A stretch of DNA of 64,000 nucleotides, taken from contig CAZCHE010000003.1 of NCBI GenBank assembly GCA_964498395.1, forward strand, positions 124,001-188,000, read 5' to 3'. The position numbers were made by a program, and so were the translations under genes. A model generated the notes under the pieces. It searched no databases and was not told the DNA's origin. It was given only the letters and a program-made list of their open reading frames with translations. Positions 43,074-51,187 of the stretch are shown piece by piece. The DNA comes from Parapedobacter sp964498395. GTDB lineage: Bacteria; Bacteroidota; Bacteroidia; Sphingobacteriales; Sphingobacteriaceae. The stretch's first letter is position 1. Every line of letters starts with the position of its first letter.

Positions 43074-43207
43074 AATTTGGTTTTTTGTCTTTTTGTTTTT
43101 CTGCTTTTTGATACGTTCCGCAGCCCCGTACTCATGGCCGCATCGAGAACGCTCTCGCAAAGGCGCTAGACCCTACTACTCCGGTCTTCCGTCTCCGATT
43201 TAAAAAA

Positions 43208-44092
43208 CTACTTCCCATACAACTCATCCAGCTTTCGCTCAAAGTCGTGGTAGCCGATACTATCGTATAACTCCGCGCGGGTCTGCATAGTATCCAGTAC
43301 CTGTTGCTGCGTGCCATCCTTTCGGATATGATGATATACCCGTTGAGCTGCTTTGTTGGCAGCACGGAAAGCCGATAACGGATACAGCACCAACGATACC
43401 CCTGCAGCGGCCAATTCTTCGACAGTCCACAGCGGTGTCATGCCAAACTCCGTGATATTCGCCAGCACTGGCAAGCCAGTTGCCGCCGCAAACGCCCGAT
43501 ACTGCGTAAGGTCATTCACCGCTTCGGCAAAGATAAAATCGGCCCCTGCTTCGGCATAAGCCACCGCACGTTCTAATGTCCGCTCCAACCCTTCATTAGC
43601 CAGCGCATCCGTTCGGGCGCCAATCGCAAATTGTTCATCGGTACGTGCGTCTACCGCCGCTTTTAGGCGGTCGACCATTTCCGACGTAGCCACCAGTTCC
43701 TTATTAGGCCGATGCCCGCATCGCTTTGCCCCCACTTGGTCTTCCATGTGCAAGGCCGCGGCGCCGGCTTTCACCAATGCTTTCACGGTACGGGCGACAT
43801 TAAATGCCGATGGGCCAAAACCCGTATCAACATCTACCAATAACGGTGTATCACATACATTGGTAATGCGTTCGACATCGATAAGTACGTCTTGCAAGGT
43901 TGATATACCCAAGTCCGGCACGCCCAATGACCCCGCTGCCACGCCGCCGCCTGACACGTATATGGCCTTGAACCCCGCTTGGGTAGCCAATAGCGCATGG
44001 TTAGCATTGATCGCACCTACGATTTGTAGTGGCTTTTCGGCATTCATGGCGGCACGCCAACGCGCTCCCGCTGATAACGGATGTTTGCTCAT
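43208..44092 (-). CDS. prpB: 2-methylisocitrate lyase
   Basis: PEP mutase/isocitrate lyase superfamily enzyme of 294 residues that splits 2-methylisocitrate into pyruvate and succinate. Signature KRCGHRPNKELV contains the catalytic Cys; DVDTGFG holds the magnesium ligands and YVSGGGVAAG the N-terminal substrate loop. It is the first gene of the prp operon, with a promoter at 44117-44147. Confidence 0.95.
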   Translation of the reverse strand: MSKHPLSAGARWRAAMNAEKPLQIVGAINANHALLATQAGFKAIYVSGGGVAAGSLGVPDLGISTLQDVLIDVERITNVCDTPLLVDVDTGFGPSAFNVARTVKALVKAGAAALHMEDQVGAKRCGHRPNKELVATSEMVDRLKAAVDARTDEQFAIGARTDALANEGLERTLERAVAYAEAGADFIFAEAVNDLTQYRAFAAATGLPVLANITEFGMTPLWTVEELAAAGVSLVLYPLSAFRAANKAAQRVYHHIRKDGTQQQVLDTMQTRAELYDSIGYHDFERKLDELYGK

Positions 44093-44116
44093 TATCGTCT
44101 ATAATGGTGACTGCGG

Positions 44117-44147
44117 TAAATATACGGGATATGCCCGAGGTAGGCAA
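44117..44147 (-). promoter_or_regulatory. Promoter of the prpBCD operon (TTG-N20-TATATTTA)
   Basis: Minus-strand TTG (44145-44147), 20-bp spacer and TATATTTA (44117-44124), one base off the -7 consensus, 25 bp before the prpB ATG. No adjacent regulator gene is present. Confidence 0.55.
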
Positions 44148-44162
44148 GCCATCCCTATATTG

Positions 44163-44987
44163 TTACGCCTTGATGAACAGCGATGGAACTGTAGGATAAT
44201 TGGCCACAGCTTTCGTCAAGCTAGGAACAAAAATCTTCGTGAAAAATGATTTATGCGGCCTTACAAACACCAGTAAATCAAGTTTTTCAGAATCAATGGC
44301 CTGGCTAACCGCATTTACATCCACCTTGCTAACCTGCAATTCCTTAAAGGAAACATTCCAATTTGGGAAAGCCTCCCTTACTTTCCGTTGCCAGCGCTCA
44401 CCTTCTTTTTCGTCCCTCTTCTCTCCTTCTTTTAGGAAATGAAGCACAGCCACCCGTGGGTTTAACTGTACGGATTGGCGAAACGTCAAAAGGGCGTCTA
44501 ATTCGGCATCCTGATAGTCACTAAAAAAGCCCATCCGCTCCAGTGCAAAATCTGGCGTGTTAATCGGAACGACCAATACCGGTATCGGTGATTTTTTGAT
44601 TACCTCGTACGTAGTACTGCCAAAGATGCTGTCTGTAATGTTAGAAACACCTTTCGTACCCATCACTACCAAGGAGATCTCACCTTGCTTGAGCCGCTCT
44701 GTCACCACGTCAATCATAAAGCCTTTCACGCATTCGCCGGCGATGTCTACCCCCGGAAATTGCTTAACGAGATTTTCTGTCAGGTTTCGCATGCCTTCGA
44801 CAGCCTCGGTCTCGGCCCATTTAATCTGCTTGACACTATCGCCTTCCTCTCCATAACCTGCATAAAGTGCGATATACACATGCAATAATTGAACCTGTTG
44901 CCCGGTTGCCTCCGCCAATGAGCAAGCATACGCTGCGGCGACATAGGCATTTTTTGAAAAATCGGTAGGAACTAAAATCGTTTTCAT
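44163..44987 (-). CDS. Universal stress protein, tandem-domain (second copy)
   Basis: Cytosolic Usp of 274 residues. The first domain starts KTILVPTDFSKNAYVAAAYA and carries VVMGTKGVSNITDSIFGSTTYEVIKKSPIPVLVVP, the ATP-binding type loop; the second domain is degenerate (LLVFVRPHKSFFTKIFVPSLTKAV). It is a paralogue of 27878-28732. A CBS-domain gene lies 89 bp upstream on the same strand. Confidence 0.92.
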   Translation of the reverse strand: MKTILVPTDFSKNAYVAAAYACSLAEATGQQVQLLHVYIALYAGYGEEGDSVKQIKWAETEAVEGMRNLTENLVKQFPGVDIAGECVKGFMIDVVTERLKQGEISLVVMGTKGVSNITDSIFGSTTYEVIKKSPIPVLVVPINTPDFALERMGFFSDYQDAELDALLTFRQSVQLNPRVAVLHFLKEGEKRDEKEGERWQRKVREAFPNWNVSFKELQVSKVDVNAVSQAIDSEKLDLLVFVRPHKSFFTKIFVPSLTKAVANYPTVPSLFIKA

Positions 44988-45076
44988 CTGCTTATATTTT
45001 TTATGTCATGCGGCTCGACCAAACGACTACCGGTGAAGGCGGTTATATCGGCGTCGCCGCTTAAAAAGGTTATTGA

Positions 45077-45505
45077 CTAGGATAACATCGGGTCTTGGAG
45101 AAAATACCGGATGACATCCGTCGTCGTCACAATGCCGATTGCCTCCCCTTTATCGTTAACCACAGGCAAGGCATGGAAATCGAATTCGACAAACAGTTTC
45201 GCCAAATCAGCGATCGTGCATTCGGGCTTCACTGTCTTGGGGTTAGAAACCATCACCTGCTCCAACCTCAGCATATCAAATATACCGATATCAGCATCCT
45301 CTTCTCCCTCAAAGATACCGCCAAAACTCAATCGGAGGATATCCGTGCGGCTGATAATACCCACCAATTTGCGATCCTTCACCACAGGCACATGCCTGAT
45401 ATGGTGCTTTTTCATTAAATCATGTACGTGGTACAATTCGTCATCGATGTTGACGGTCATCAGATTTTTGGTCATGATACTGCCCACAGGCCGTTGCATC
45501 TCCAT
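45077..45505 (-). CDS. CBS domain pair protein
   Basis: Small cytosolic protein of about 142 residues made of two CBS motifs: MTKNLMTVNIDDELYHVHDLMKKHHIRHVPVV...LVGIISRTDILR and MVSNPKTVKPECTIADLAKLFVEFDFHALPVV...AIGIVTTTDVIRYF. Such pairs bind adenine nucleotides and act as energy sensors; partner unknown. ATG 45505 is fixed by a strong Shine-Dalgarno sequence (AAAGGAGG) just upstream, rare in this genome; the frame continues to 45616 but is not conserved. Confidence 0.9.
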   Translation of the reverse strand: MEMQRPVGSIMTKNLMTVNIDDELYHVHDLMKKHHIRHVPVVKDRKLVGIISRTDILRLSFGGIFEGEEDADIGIFDMLRLEQVMVSNPKTVKPECTIADLAKLFVEFDFHALPVVNDKGEAIGIVTTTDVIRYFLQDPMLS

Positions 45506-45512
45506 GGTCTTT

Positions 45513-45521
45513 TCCTCCTTT
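45513..45521 (-). promoter_or_regulatory. Strong ribosome binding site AAAGGAGG before the CBS gene
   Basis: Minus-strand taaaggagg lies about 8 bases before ATG 45505. Bacteroidota genes usually lack such a site, so it is useful evidence for this start and suggests efficient translation. Confidence 0.65.
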
Positions 45522-45754
45522 ACAAACAAAGTAACACAAAAAATGAAATCAATGGGTGATTCCAAATCACCAAAAAAAATGACGTTGGTCAGCATATCGA
45601 AAAAAACACGCTGCACGTCCTAGCGACTTTGCCTGAAATTATTTGGGCCCTAAAGGCCCACTTTACAGATAAGAACGGATTACCTTCGGTGAGCCCTGTG
45701 GGGTTTACTTCGCAGCTGCTTCGTGGTTTTGTCGTGTACCTAGCGCAACTAATA

Positions 45755-45786
45755 TTGTCCTCAAAAAATGATAATCTTTATATTTG
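45755..45786 (+). promoter_or_regulatory. Promoter of rsmA (TTG-N21-TATATTTG)
   Basis: TTG (45755-45757), 21-bp spacer and TATATTTG (45779-45786). The expected transcript start is only about 10 bases before ATG 45804, so the ATG at 45768 is excluded. Confidence 0.65.
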
Positions 45787-45803
45787 TCGCAAATCTTTGG
45801 TCA

Positions 45804-46583
45804 ATGGGCGCTGTTCGTGCAAAAAAACACTTAGGTCAACATTTCTTAACGGACAGGAACACCGCCTCCAAAATCGTCAATGCACTACGCCCGGAATTGG
45901 GTTACGACACTGTATTGGAAGTTGGTCCCGGCATGGGGATTTTATCAGACTTTCTGCTCGCCAATGAACGCTACCACACCTGGCTCATTGATATCGATGG
46001 AGAATCCGTGCAATTCTTGCGTGATAAATATCCCCAGGTAGGCAGCAGGCTTATCCATGGTGATTTCCTGACACTGGATTTTTCCATGCAATTCAATGGG
46101 AAACTGGCCATTATCGGTAATTTCCCTTATAATATCTCCTCCCAGATTCTATTTAAAGTCTTGGAAGAACGGCAGCGTGTCGTGGAAGTTGTGGGCATGT
46201 TCCAAAAAGAAGTAGCCGAACGATGCACGGCGCAGCCGGGCAGTAAAGAATACGGGATACTCAGTGTTTTTATACAAGCATTCTACGACGTCGAGTACTT
46301 ATTTACCGTCAAGGCCGGAGCGTTTAATCCACCGCCGAAAGTGCTTTCCGGCGTCATCAGGTTAACCCGCAATGCAACCGACACACTGGGCTGCGACGAG
46401 CGATTATTCTGGAGAGTGGTGAAGGCTGCATTTAACCAACGTCGCAAAACCCTGCGCAACGCGCTATCAGCCATCATTCCCAAAGAAAAAATGCACACAA
46501 ACCCCCATTACGAACTTCGTGCTGAACGGCTTTCCGTAGCCGATTTCATCGCATTGACGAACGAAATTTCATCCGAACTATGA
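45804..46583 (+). CDS. rsmA: 16S rRNA (adenine1518/1519-N6)-dimethyltransferase
   Basis: KsgA-type methyltransferase of about 259 residues acting late in small-subunit assembly. The start VRAKKHLGQHFLTDRN, SAM-binding VLEVGPGMGILS, the NFPYNIS catalytic motif (IGNFPYNISSQI) and GAFNPPPKVLSGV are all present. ATG 45804 is chosen from the promoter position and homology. The stop overlaps the next ATG by 4 bp. Confidence 0.95.
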   Translation: MGAVRAKKHLGQHFLTDRNTASKIVNALRPELGYDTVLEVGPGMGILSDFLLANERYHTWLIDIDGESVQFLRDKYPQVGSRLIHGDFLTLDFSMQFNGKLAIIGNFPYNISSQILFKVLEERQRVVEVVGMFQKEVAERCTAQPGSKEYGILSVFIQAFYDVEYLFTVKAGAFNPPPKVLSGVIRLTRNATDTLGCDERLFWRVVKAAFNQRRKTLRNALSAIIPKEKMHTNPHYELRAERLSVADFIALTNEISSEL

Positions 46584-47542
46584 CAAGATCCTCTACGAAA
46601 GTCCTGATCGTGGATGACATCCACCCTGTTTTCTTGGAAAAACTAACGCAACAAGGCATTTCTTTTGACTACCTGCCAGAGGCCACCAAAGACGAGGTGG
46701 TTCCACTCATCCCACAATATACCGGCTTAGTCATCCGTTCGAAGTTTTACGTCGATAGTGCATTCATGGATATGGCATCCCGATTAACCTTTATCGCACG
46801 CGGGGGGGCTGGCATGGATAATATCGACGAGGATTATGCTTTGCAGCGCGGCATCACCCTACTCAACGCTCCGGAGGGCAATCGGGACGCTGTCGGCGAG
46901 CACATGGTCGGCATGTTGTTGGGGCTGATGAACAACCTCTACCGAGGCAATACGGAAGTGAAAAGCAAATACTGGCGACGAGAAGAAAACCGGGGAATGG
47001 AATTGGGTGGCCGTACGGTGGCACTCATCGGTTATGGGAATAACGGACAGGCCATGGCGCGAAAACTATCGGGATTCAATGTCAAGGTTATCGCCTACGA
47101 CAAATACAAAACGGGATTCAGTGATGAATATGCAACCGAAGTGAGCATGGAGGAAGTCGTAAAGCATGCTGATGTACTGAGCCTGCACATTCCGCTTACC
47201 CGTGAAACACGCGGGCTAATCGATGACGAATACCTGTTCCATTTCCGTAGACCTATTTTCTTCCTCAATGGTGCGCGCGGAGAGATCGTACAAATCCCAT
47301 CTGTACTGAAAGCGCTTGATGAAGGGAGGATACTCGGTGCTGCATTTGATGTCCTGCCCGTGGAGAAATTCCCCGCACTTGAAGACCAACCCTGGTTCCA
47401 CCAGCTCATACAGCATGATCGGGTAGCATTAAGCCCGCACGTGGCGGGTTGGAGCGTGGAGAGTTATTTTAAAATAGCCGATGTATTAGGAAACAAGGTA
47501 TTAGCATTTTTGAATCGTTCCGATTCGCAATCGGGCGGATAA
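46580..47542 (+). CDS. D-isomer-specific 2-hydroxyacid dehydrogenase
   Basis: NAD-dependent cytosolic dehydrogenase of 320 residues. The Rossmann loop is GYGNNGQAMARK; the catalytic Arg is in LNGARGEIVQ, Glu in DVLPVEKFP and His in LSPHVAGW. It lacks the C-terminal ACT or ASB domains of long SerA enzymes; short SerA (phosphoglycerate dehydrogenase) is possible, but another 2-hydroxyacid substrate cannot be ruled out. It overlaps rsmA by 4 bp and is co-transcribed with it. Confidence 0.9.
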   Translation: MTRSSTKVLIVDDIHPVFLEKLTQQGISFDYLPEATKDEVVPLIPQYTGLVIRSKFYVDSAFMDMASRLTFIARGGAGMDNIDEDYALQRGITLLNAPEGNRDAVGEHMVGMLLGLMNNLYRGNTEVKSKYWRREENRGMELGGRTVALIGYGNNGQAMARKLSGFNVKVIAYDKYKTGFSDEYATEVSMEEVVKHADVLSLHIPLTRETRGLIDDEYLFHFRRPIFFLNGARGEIVQIPSVLKALDEGRILGAAFDVLPVEKFPALEDQPWFHQLIQHDRVALSPHVAGWSVESYFKIADVLGNKVLAFLNRSDSQSGG

Positions 47543-47548
47543 GCATTA

Positions 47549-48865
47549 CTAAATATAGACCTCCAATATCAGTACCCCCAAAAGGCCCACAACAGATACG
47601 ATGGTTTCCATCAATGACCACGAACGGATGGTATCTTTCACACTCAATCCAAAATACTCCTTAAACATCCAAAATCCGGGGTCATTCACATGGGAGAACA
47701 TCAACGAACCCGCCCCTGTGGCCAACACCATCAGTTCGGGGCTGGTATTGGTCGATACGATAAACGGCAACGCAATTCCTGCAGCAGTGAGCCCTGCAAC
47801 CGTGGCGGAACCCAATGAAACCCGGATGGCCGCCGCAATACCCCACACCAAAATCAACGGCGAAAACGTCAACTCGGATGCCCAGCCAGAAATGTAGTCA
47901 CCTACCCCGCTATCCACCAGCACTTCCTTAAATGCGCCTGCACCTCCAATAATAAATAGAATCATCGCCACTCCCCGCACCGCTTCTTCCAGCTTACCCA
48001 TAATCACTTTCATTGTCTTCCCCCTGGCAAGCCCCATGGTATAAATCGCTACCAGAACTGCGATCAGTAAAGCGATGATCGGATCGCCAACAAAAGACAT
48101 AACCATCATCACCACGGAATCTTCAGGCAATACAAACGATAATGTAGAAGCAAGCGCAATGAGTAGTACCGGCAATAATCCCGTAAAAACACTCACCCAA
48201 AAGCCCGGTATCTCCGATTCGTTGGGTACTTCCACATCTACAAACTGAACCGGGGGATTGGGTTTGATGCCCTTCAATGTCCTTGAAAAGAAAACACCAC
48301 CCAATATGATCGCGGGAATGGCAATAATTACGCCGTAGATCAGGGTCAACCCCATATCCGCATGATACAACGCCACAATTGCAGAGGGGCCGGGATGAGG
48401 TGGCAAGTACCCGTGGGTAACGGACAATGAAGCCAGCATCGGCAATCCGACATACATCATCGGCAACCCCGTACGTGCCGCAATCGCAAAGACAAATGGA
48501 ATCAAAATGACAAACCCTACACTGTAGAACATCGGAATCCCCACGACAAAACCGGTCAGCACCATGGCCCACTGAATATTTCGCTCACCAAAAGATTCGA
48601 TCAACCTCGTGGATATCCGATGTACCCCTCCACCATCGGCAATAAGCTTGCCTAACATGGCACCAAACCCCAAGATCAACGAAAGGAATCCCAGTGTACC
48701 GCCCATACCCTTTTCGATGGAGCTGACCACGTCGGTAACGGCCATCCCCTGTGCGATACCTACGGCAAGCGAAACGATAATCAGCGAAAAAAAGGAATTG
48801 AGTTTACAGACAACAACGAGTAACAATAGCAGCAATACGCCACACACAACAATAACAATAGGCAT
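47549..48865 (-). CDS. gntP: Gluconate:H+ symporter, GntP family
   Basis: Inner-membrane permease of 438 residues with about 12-14 helices. Family motifs include GFGAMLGKLIADGGG, VGFVVGIPMFYSVGFVILIP, YLPPHPGPSAI and the late TVAGLTAAGIALP plus MFSHVNDPGFWMFKEYF. It lies 28 bp behind gluconokinase in the same operon, so gluconate (or a close sugar acid) is the likely substrate. Confidence 0.93.
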   Translation of the reverse strand: MPIVIVVCGVLLLLLLVVVCKLNSFFSLIIVSLAVGIAQGMAVTDVVSSIEKGMGGTLGFLSLILGFGAMLGKLIADGGGVHRISTRLIESFGERNIQWAMVLTGFVVGIPMFYSVGFVILIPFVFAIAARTGLPMMYVGLPMLASLSVTHGYLPPHPGPSAIVALYHADMGLTLIYGVIIAIPAIILGGVFFSRTLKGIKPNPPVQFVDVEVPNESEIPGFWVSVFTGLLPVLLIALASTLSFVLPEDSVVMMVMSFVGDPIIALLIAVLVAIYTMGLARGKTMKVIMGKLEEAVRGVAMILFIIGGAGAFKEVLVDSGVGDYISGWASELTFSPLILVWGIAAAIRVSLGSATVAGLTAAGIALPFIVSTNTSPELMVLATGAGSLMFSHVNDPGFWMFKEYFGLSVKDTIRSWSLMETIVSVVGLLGVLILEVYI

Positions 48866-48893
48866 AATTTCAAATGATTAGTTATTCGGATTG

Positions 48894-50384
48894 TTAAAAT
48901 TCATCTTTTACTTTTTCATACAGCCGCATAAAGCGTTCGACATTTACCATATAGATATGATGTCGTTCGATATCAGGGGTAAAGACCGCTGCGGCATCGT
49001 GCTGCTTTTCAACGGCATCGAAATCGGCTATTTGCCCCAATGCTTCCAACACCACCAGGTAAGCGCCTTTTGCGGCACTTTCGACGTTTGCTTGTACGTA
49101 AACCGGCTTATTGAATACATCCGCCAGCAGCTGAACCCATAAAGGCGATCGGGCAAAACCACCGTTAGCGTAGATCACCTTAATGGAACCGGTCAATTCC
49201 TCCAATACCTTCCCCACACTATACACCCCATAGACGATGCCTTCCAGCACTGCCCGCGTGAAATGGGCCTTGGTGTGGTGCATGGACACGCCAAAAAACA
49301 AGCCCTTGGCTTCCGCATTCCAATGGGGGGCGCGTTCTCCGGCAAGATAAGGAAGGAACACCAATCCTTCAGCTCCGGGCGAAACGGTTGACGCTTCTTC
49401 AAAAAGCGAATCATACCCGTTTTCGCCTTCCAAACCGCCCGCGCCGAAGTTATCCCGATACCATTGCAACACTACCCCTCCGCTATTCACCGCTCCCCCC
49501 AACACATGCCGTTTACCTGTAAGCACATAACTGAATGTACGTGCTTTGTCATCGGTTTTTGGTCGGTCGAACATCGTTCGTATCGCACCACTGGTACCTA
49601 TCGTCACTGCGGCATCCCCCGGATGCACGGCACCGACACCCAAATTGGCCAAACAACCATCGCTACCGCCGAGTACAAACGGCGTATCCTCCGGGATATG
49701 CATCGCTGCTGCAATAGCTTTGTCCATACCACGCACAGTATAGGTTATTGGCACCACGGTCGACAGTTGATCTGGTGACACGCCCGCCAATTCCAACGCT
49801 GGAGCATACCAACTCAGTGTATGGATATCGAAAAGCCCCGTGGCGGAAGCAATCGACTCATCCACGAGATACTGCCCGAATAGCTTGAAGAAAACATACT
49901 CTTTAAGGGATATGAATTTGCTGCCGGCGGCAAAAATATCGGGCTGGTGTTCACGCATCCACCCCAATTTACAAAGAGGCGACATCGGGTGGATCGGTGT
50001 ACCCGTATTCAGGTAGCAGTCGTGACCCAAGGGGGTATCCTTCAGTCGTGCGGCAAACGGCTCACTACGCGTATCGGCCCAAATGATGCAATTCGTTAAT
50101 AACTTATGCGACTCGTCTACGACGATCAGGCCATGCATGGCACTGCTAAAACCCACACCCAATACATGTGCTTCAGGCGACGTACGCACTATGGCCTGCA
50201 CCACATTCGAAATGGATTGGACAACCGCTGAAAAAAGCACTTCGGGATCCTGCTCAAAATAACCAGGTTGCGGACTCAAGATAGGATAGGTTATACGGTG
50301 CTCACCGACTACTTCTCCGTCCATGCCAAACGCCACTGCCTTGGTGCCAGAAGTGCCGATATCCACGCCTATGATATAGTCCAT
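48894..50384 (-). CDS. gntK: Gluconokinase, FGGY family
   Basis: Cytosolic sugar kinase of 496 residues phosphorylating gluconate to 6-phosphogluconate. The ribonuclease-H-like fold starts IGVDIGTSGTKAVAF; SSAMHGLIVVD is the substrate-side motif, followed by GGSDGCLANLGVGA, TIGTSGAIR, FLPYLAGERAPHW and ANGGFARSPLW. Together with gntP it forms a gluconate uptake and activation module. A TATATTTG -7 element lies at 50437-50444 on the minus strand. Confidence 0.93.
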   Translation of the reverse strand: MDYIIGVDIGTSGTKAVAFGMDGEVVGEHRITYPILSPQPGYFEQDPEVLFSAVVQSISNVVQAIVRTSPEAHVLGVGFSSAMHGLIVVDESHKLLTNCIIWADTRSEPFAARLKDTPLGHDCYLNTGTPIHPMSPLCKLGWMREHQPDIFAAGSKFISLKEYVFFKLFGQYLVDESIASATGLFDIHTLSWYAPALELAGVSPDQLSTVVPITYTVRGMDKAIAAAMHIPEDTPFVLGGSDGCLANLGVGAVHPGDAAVTIGTSGAIRTMFDRPKTDDKARTFSYVLTGKRHVLGGAVNSGGVVLQWYRDNFGAGGLEGENGYDSLFEEASTVSPGAEGLVFLPYLAGERAPHWNAEAKGLFFGVSMHHTKAHFTRAVLEGIVYGVYSVGKVLEELTGSIKVIYANGGFARSPLWVQLLADVFNKPVYVQANVESAAKGAYLVVLEALGQIADFDAVEKQHDAAAVFTPDIERHHIYMVNVERFMRLYEKVKDEF

Positions 50385-50436
50385 TAATTAATGTAATTCA
50401 GCTATAACTGGAAATACTCCTTATGATTAGTTTTCA

Positions 50437-50444
50437 CAAATATA
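50437..50444 (-). promoter_or_regulatory. -7 promoter element TATATTTG of gntK-gntP
   Basis: Exact -7 consensus on the minus strand, 52 bp before the gntK ATG; no TTG at the usual distance, which may mean activation by a regulator. Confidence 0.45.
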
Positions 50445-50583
50445 ACAATCTATGCCAACTACATGGAAATTATTGTCAAGCACACGATAAACTACCTGAA
50501 AAGCCGTTTCATCAACACAAAAACGATTGCGGTGTTTTATCGTTTTTTGCTTAACATTGCATCATACAACAGAATTCGAAGGT

Positions 50584-51114
50584 ATGCTAAAATTCCTTAA
50601 CCTGCTTGTCATGATGATTCCCGTGATGCTATACGCGCAACAAGCCGATGGCATCAACCATTTCATTATCAAGGAAAACCTGATTCAAAATGGTAAACTG
50701 GCGATTATCGCTACAGATGCAGATGAAATACCAAATGAATCGATTTCAGGCACTTATCAATTCGTGATCAATGGCTTCCAACAGGAGCTGAAATTCAACG
50801 AAGGGGTAGCCATCACGCCGCAAGCAATCGAAACCTCTGTATTCGTGTTCATCAAACACCGCAACCAAAATGGCTCACACGGCAGGTTATATTATGTGCT
50901 GAAAAACGAAAACGGACTCAATCCGATTGCTATCAATTGGTATTACCTTATCCTGATCCCCGCGGTCATCCTATTGATTGCTTATCTCTTCAAACGACTA
51001 ATGGTATTGGCCATAGTGATTTTGATAGGGTTATTTATTTTCAACTACAGCAAGGGGCTGAACCTAGAAAGCATTTTTGAAACAATTGTACATGGGATTA
51101 AGGGATTGATTTGA
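50584..51114 (+). CDS. Conserved hypothetical membrane protein with signal peptide
   Basis: Protein of about 176 residues that I do not recognise. A signal peptide (LKFLNLLVMMIPVMLYAQQ) is followed by an extracytoplasmic beta-rich part (residues about 20-115) and two helices near the C-terminus (YYLILIPAVILLIAYLF and LAVIVILIGLFIF type). ATG 50584 is selected for its signal peptide; the frame upstream to 50527 is not convincing. It is convergent with tamL and divergent from gntK. Confidence 0.65.
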   Translation: MLKFLNLLVMMIPVMLYAQQADGINHFIIKENLIQNGKLAIIATDADEIPNESISGTYQFVINGFQQELKFNEGVAITPQAIETSVFVFIKHRNQNGSHGRLYYVLKNENGLNPIAINWYYLILIPAVILLIAYLFKRLMVLAIVILIGLFIFNYSKGLNLESIFETIVHGIKGLI

Positions 51115-51187
51115 CGGCGTGCGGATTTGGGCTAGACGTAGGTGAGTCTTATTGGATGACAGGTTCACGTATGCGTTATGAATATCG

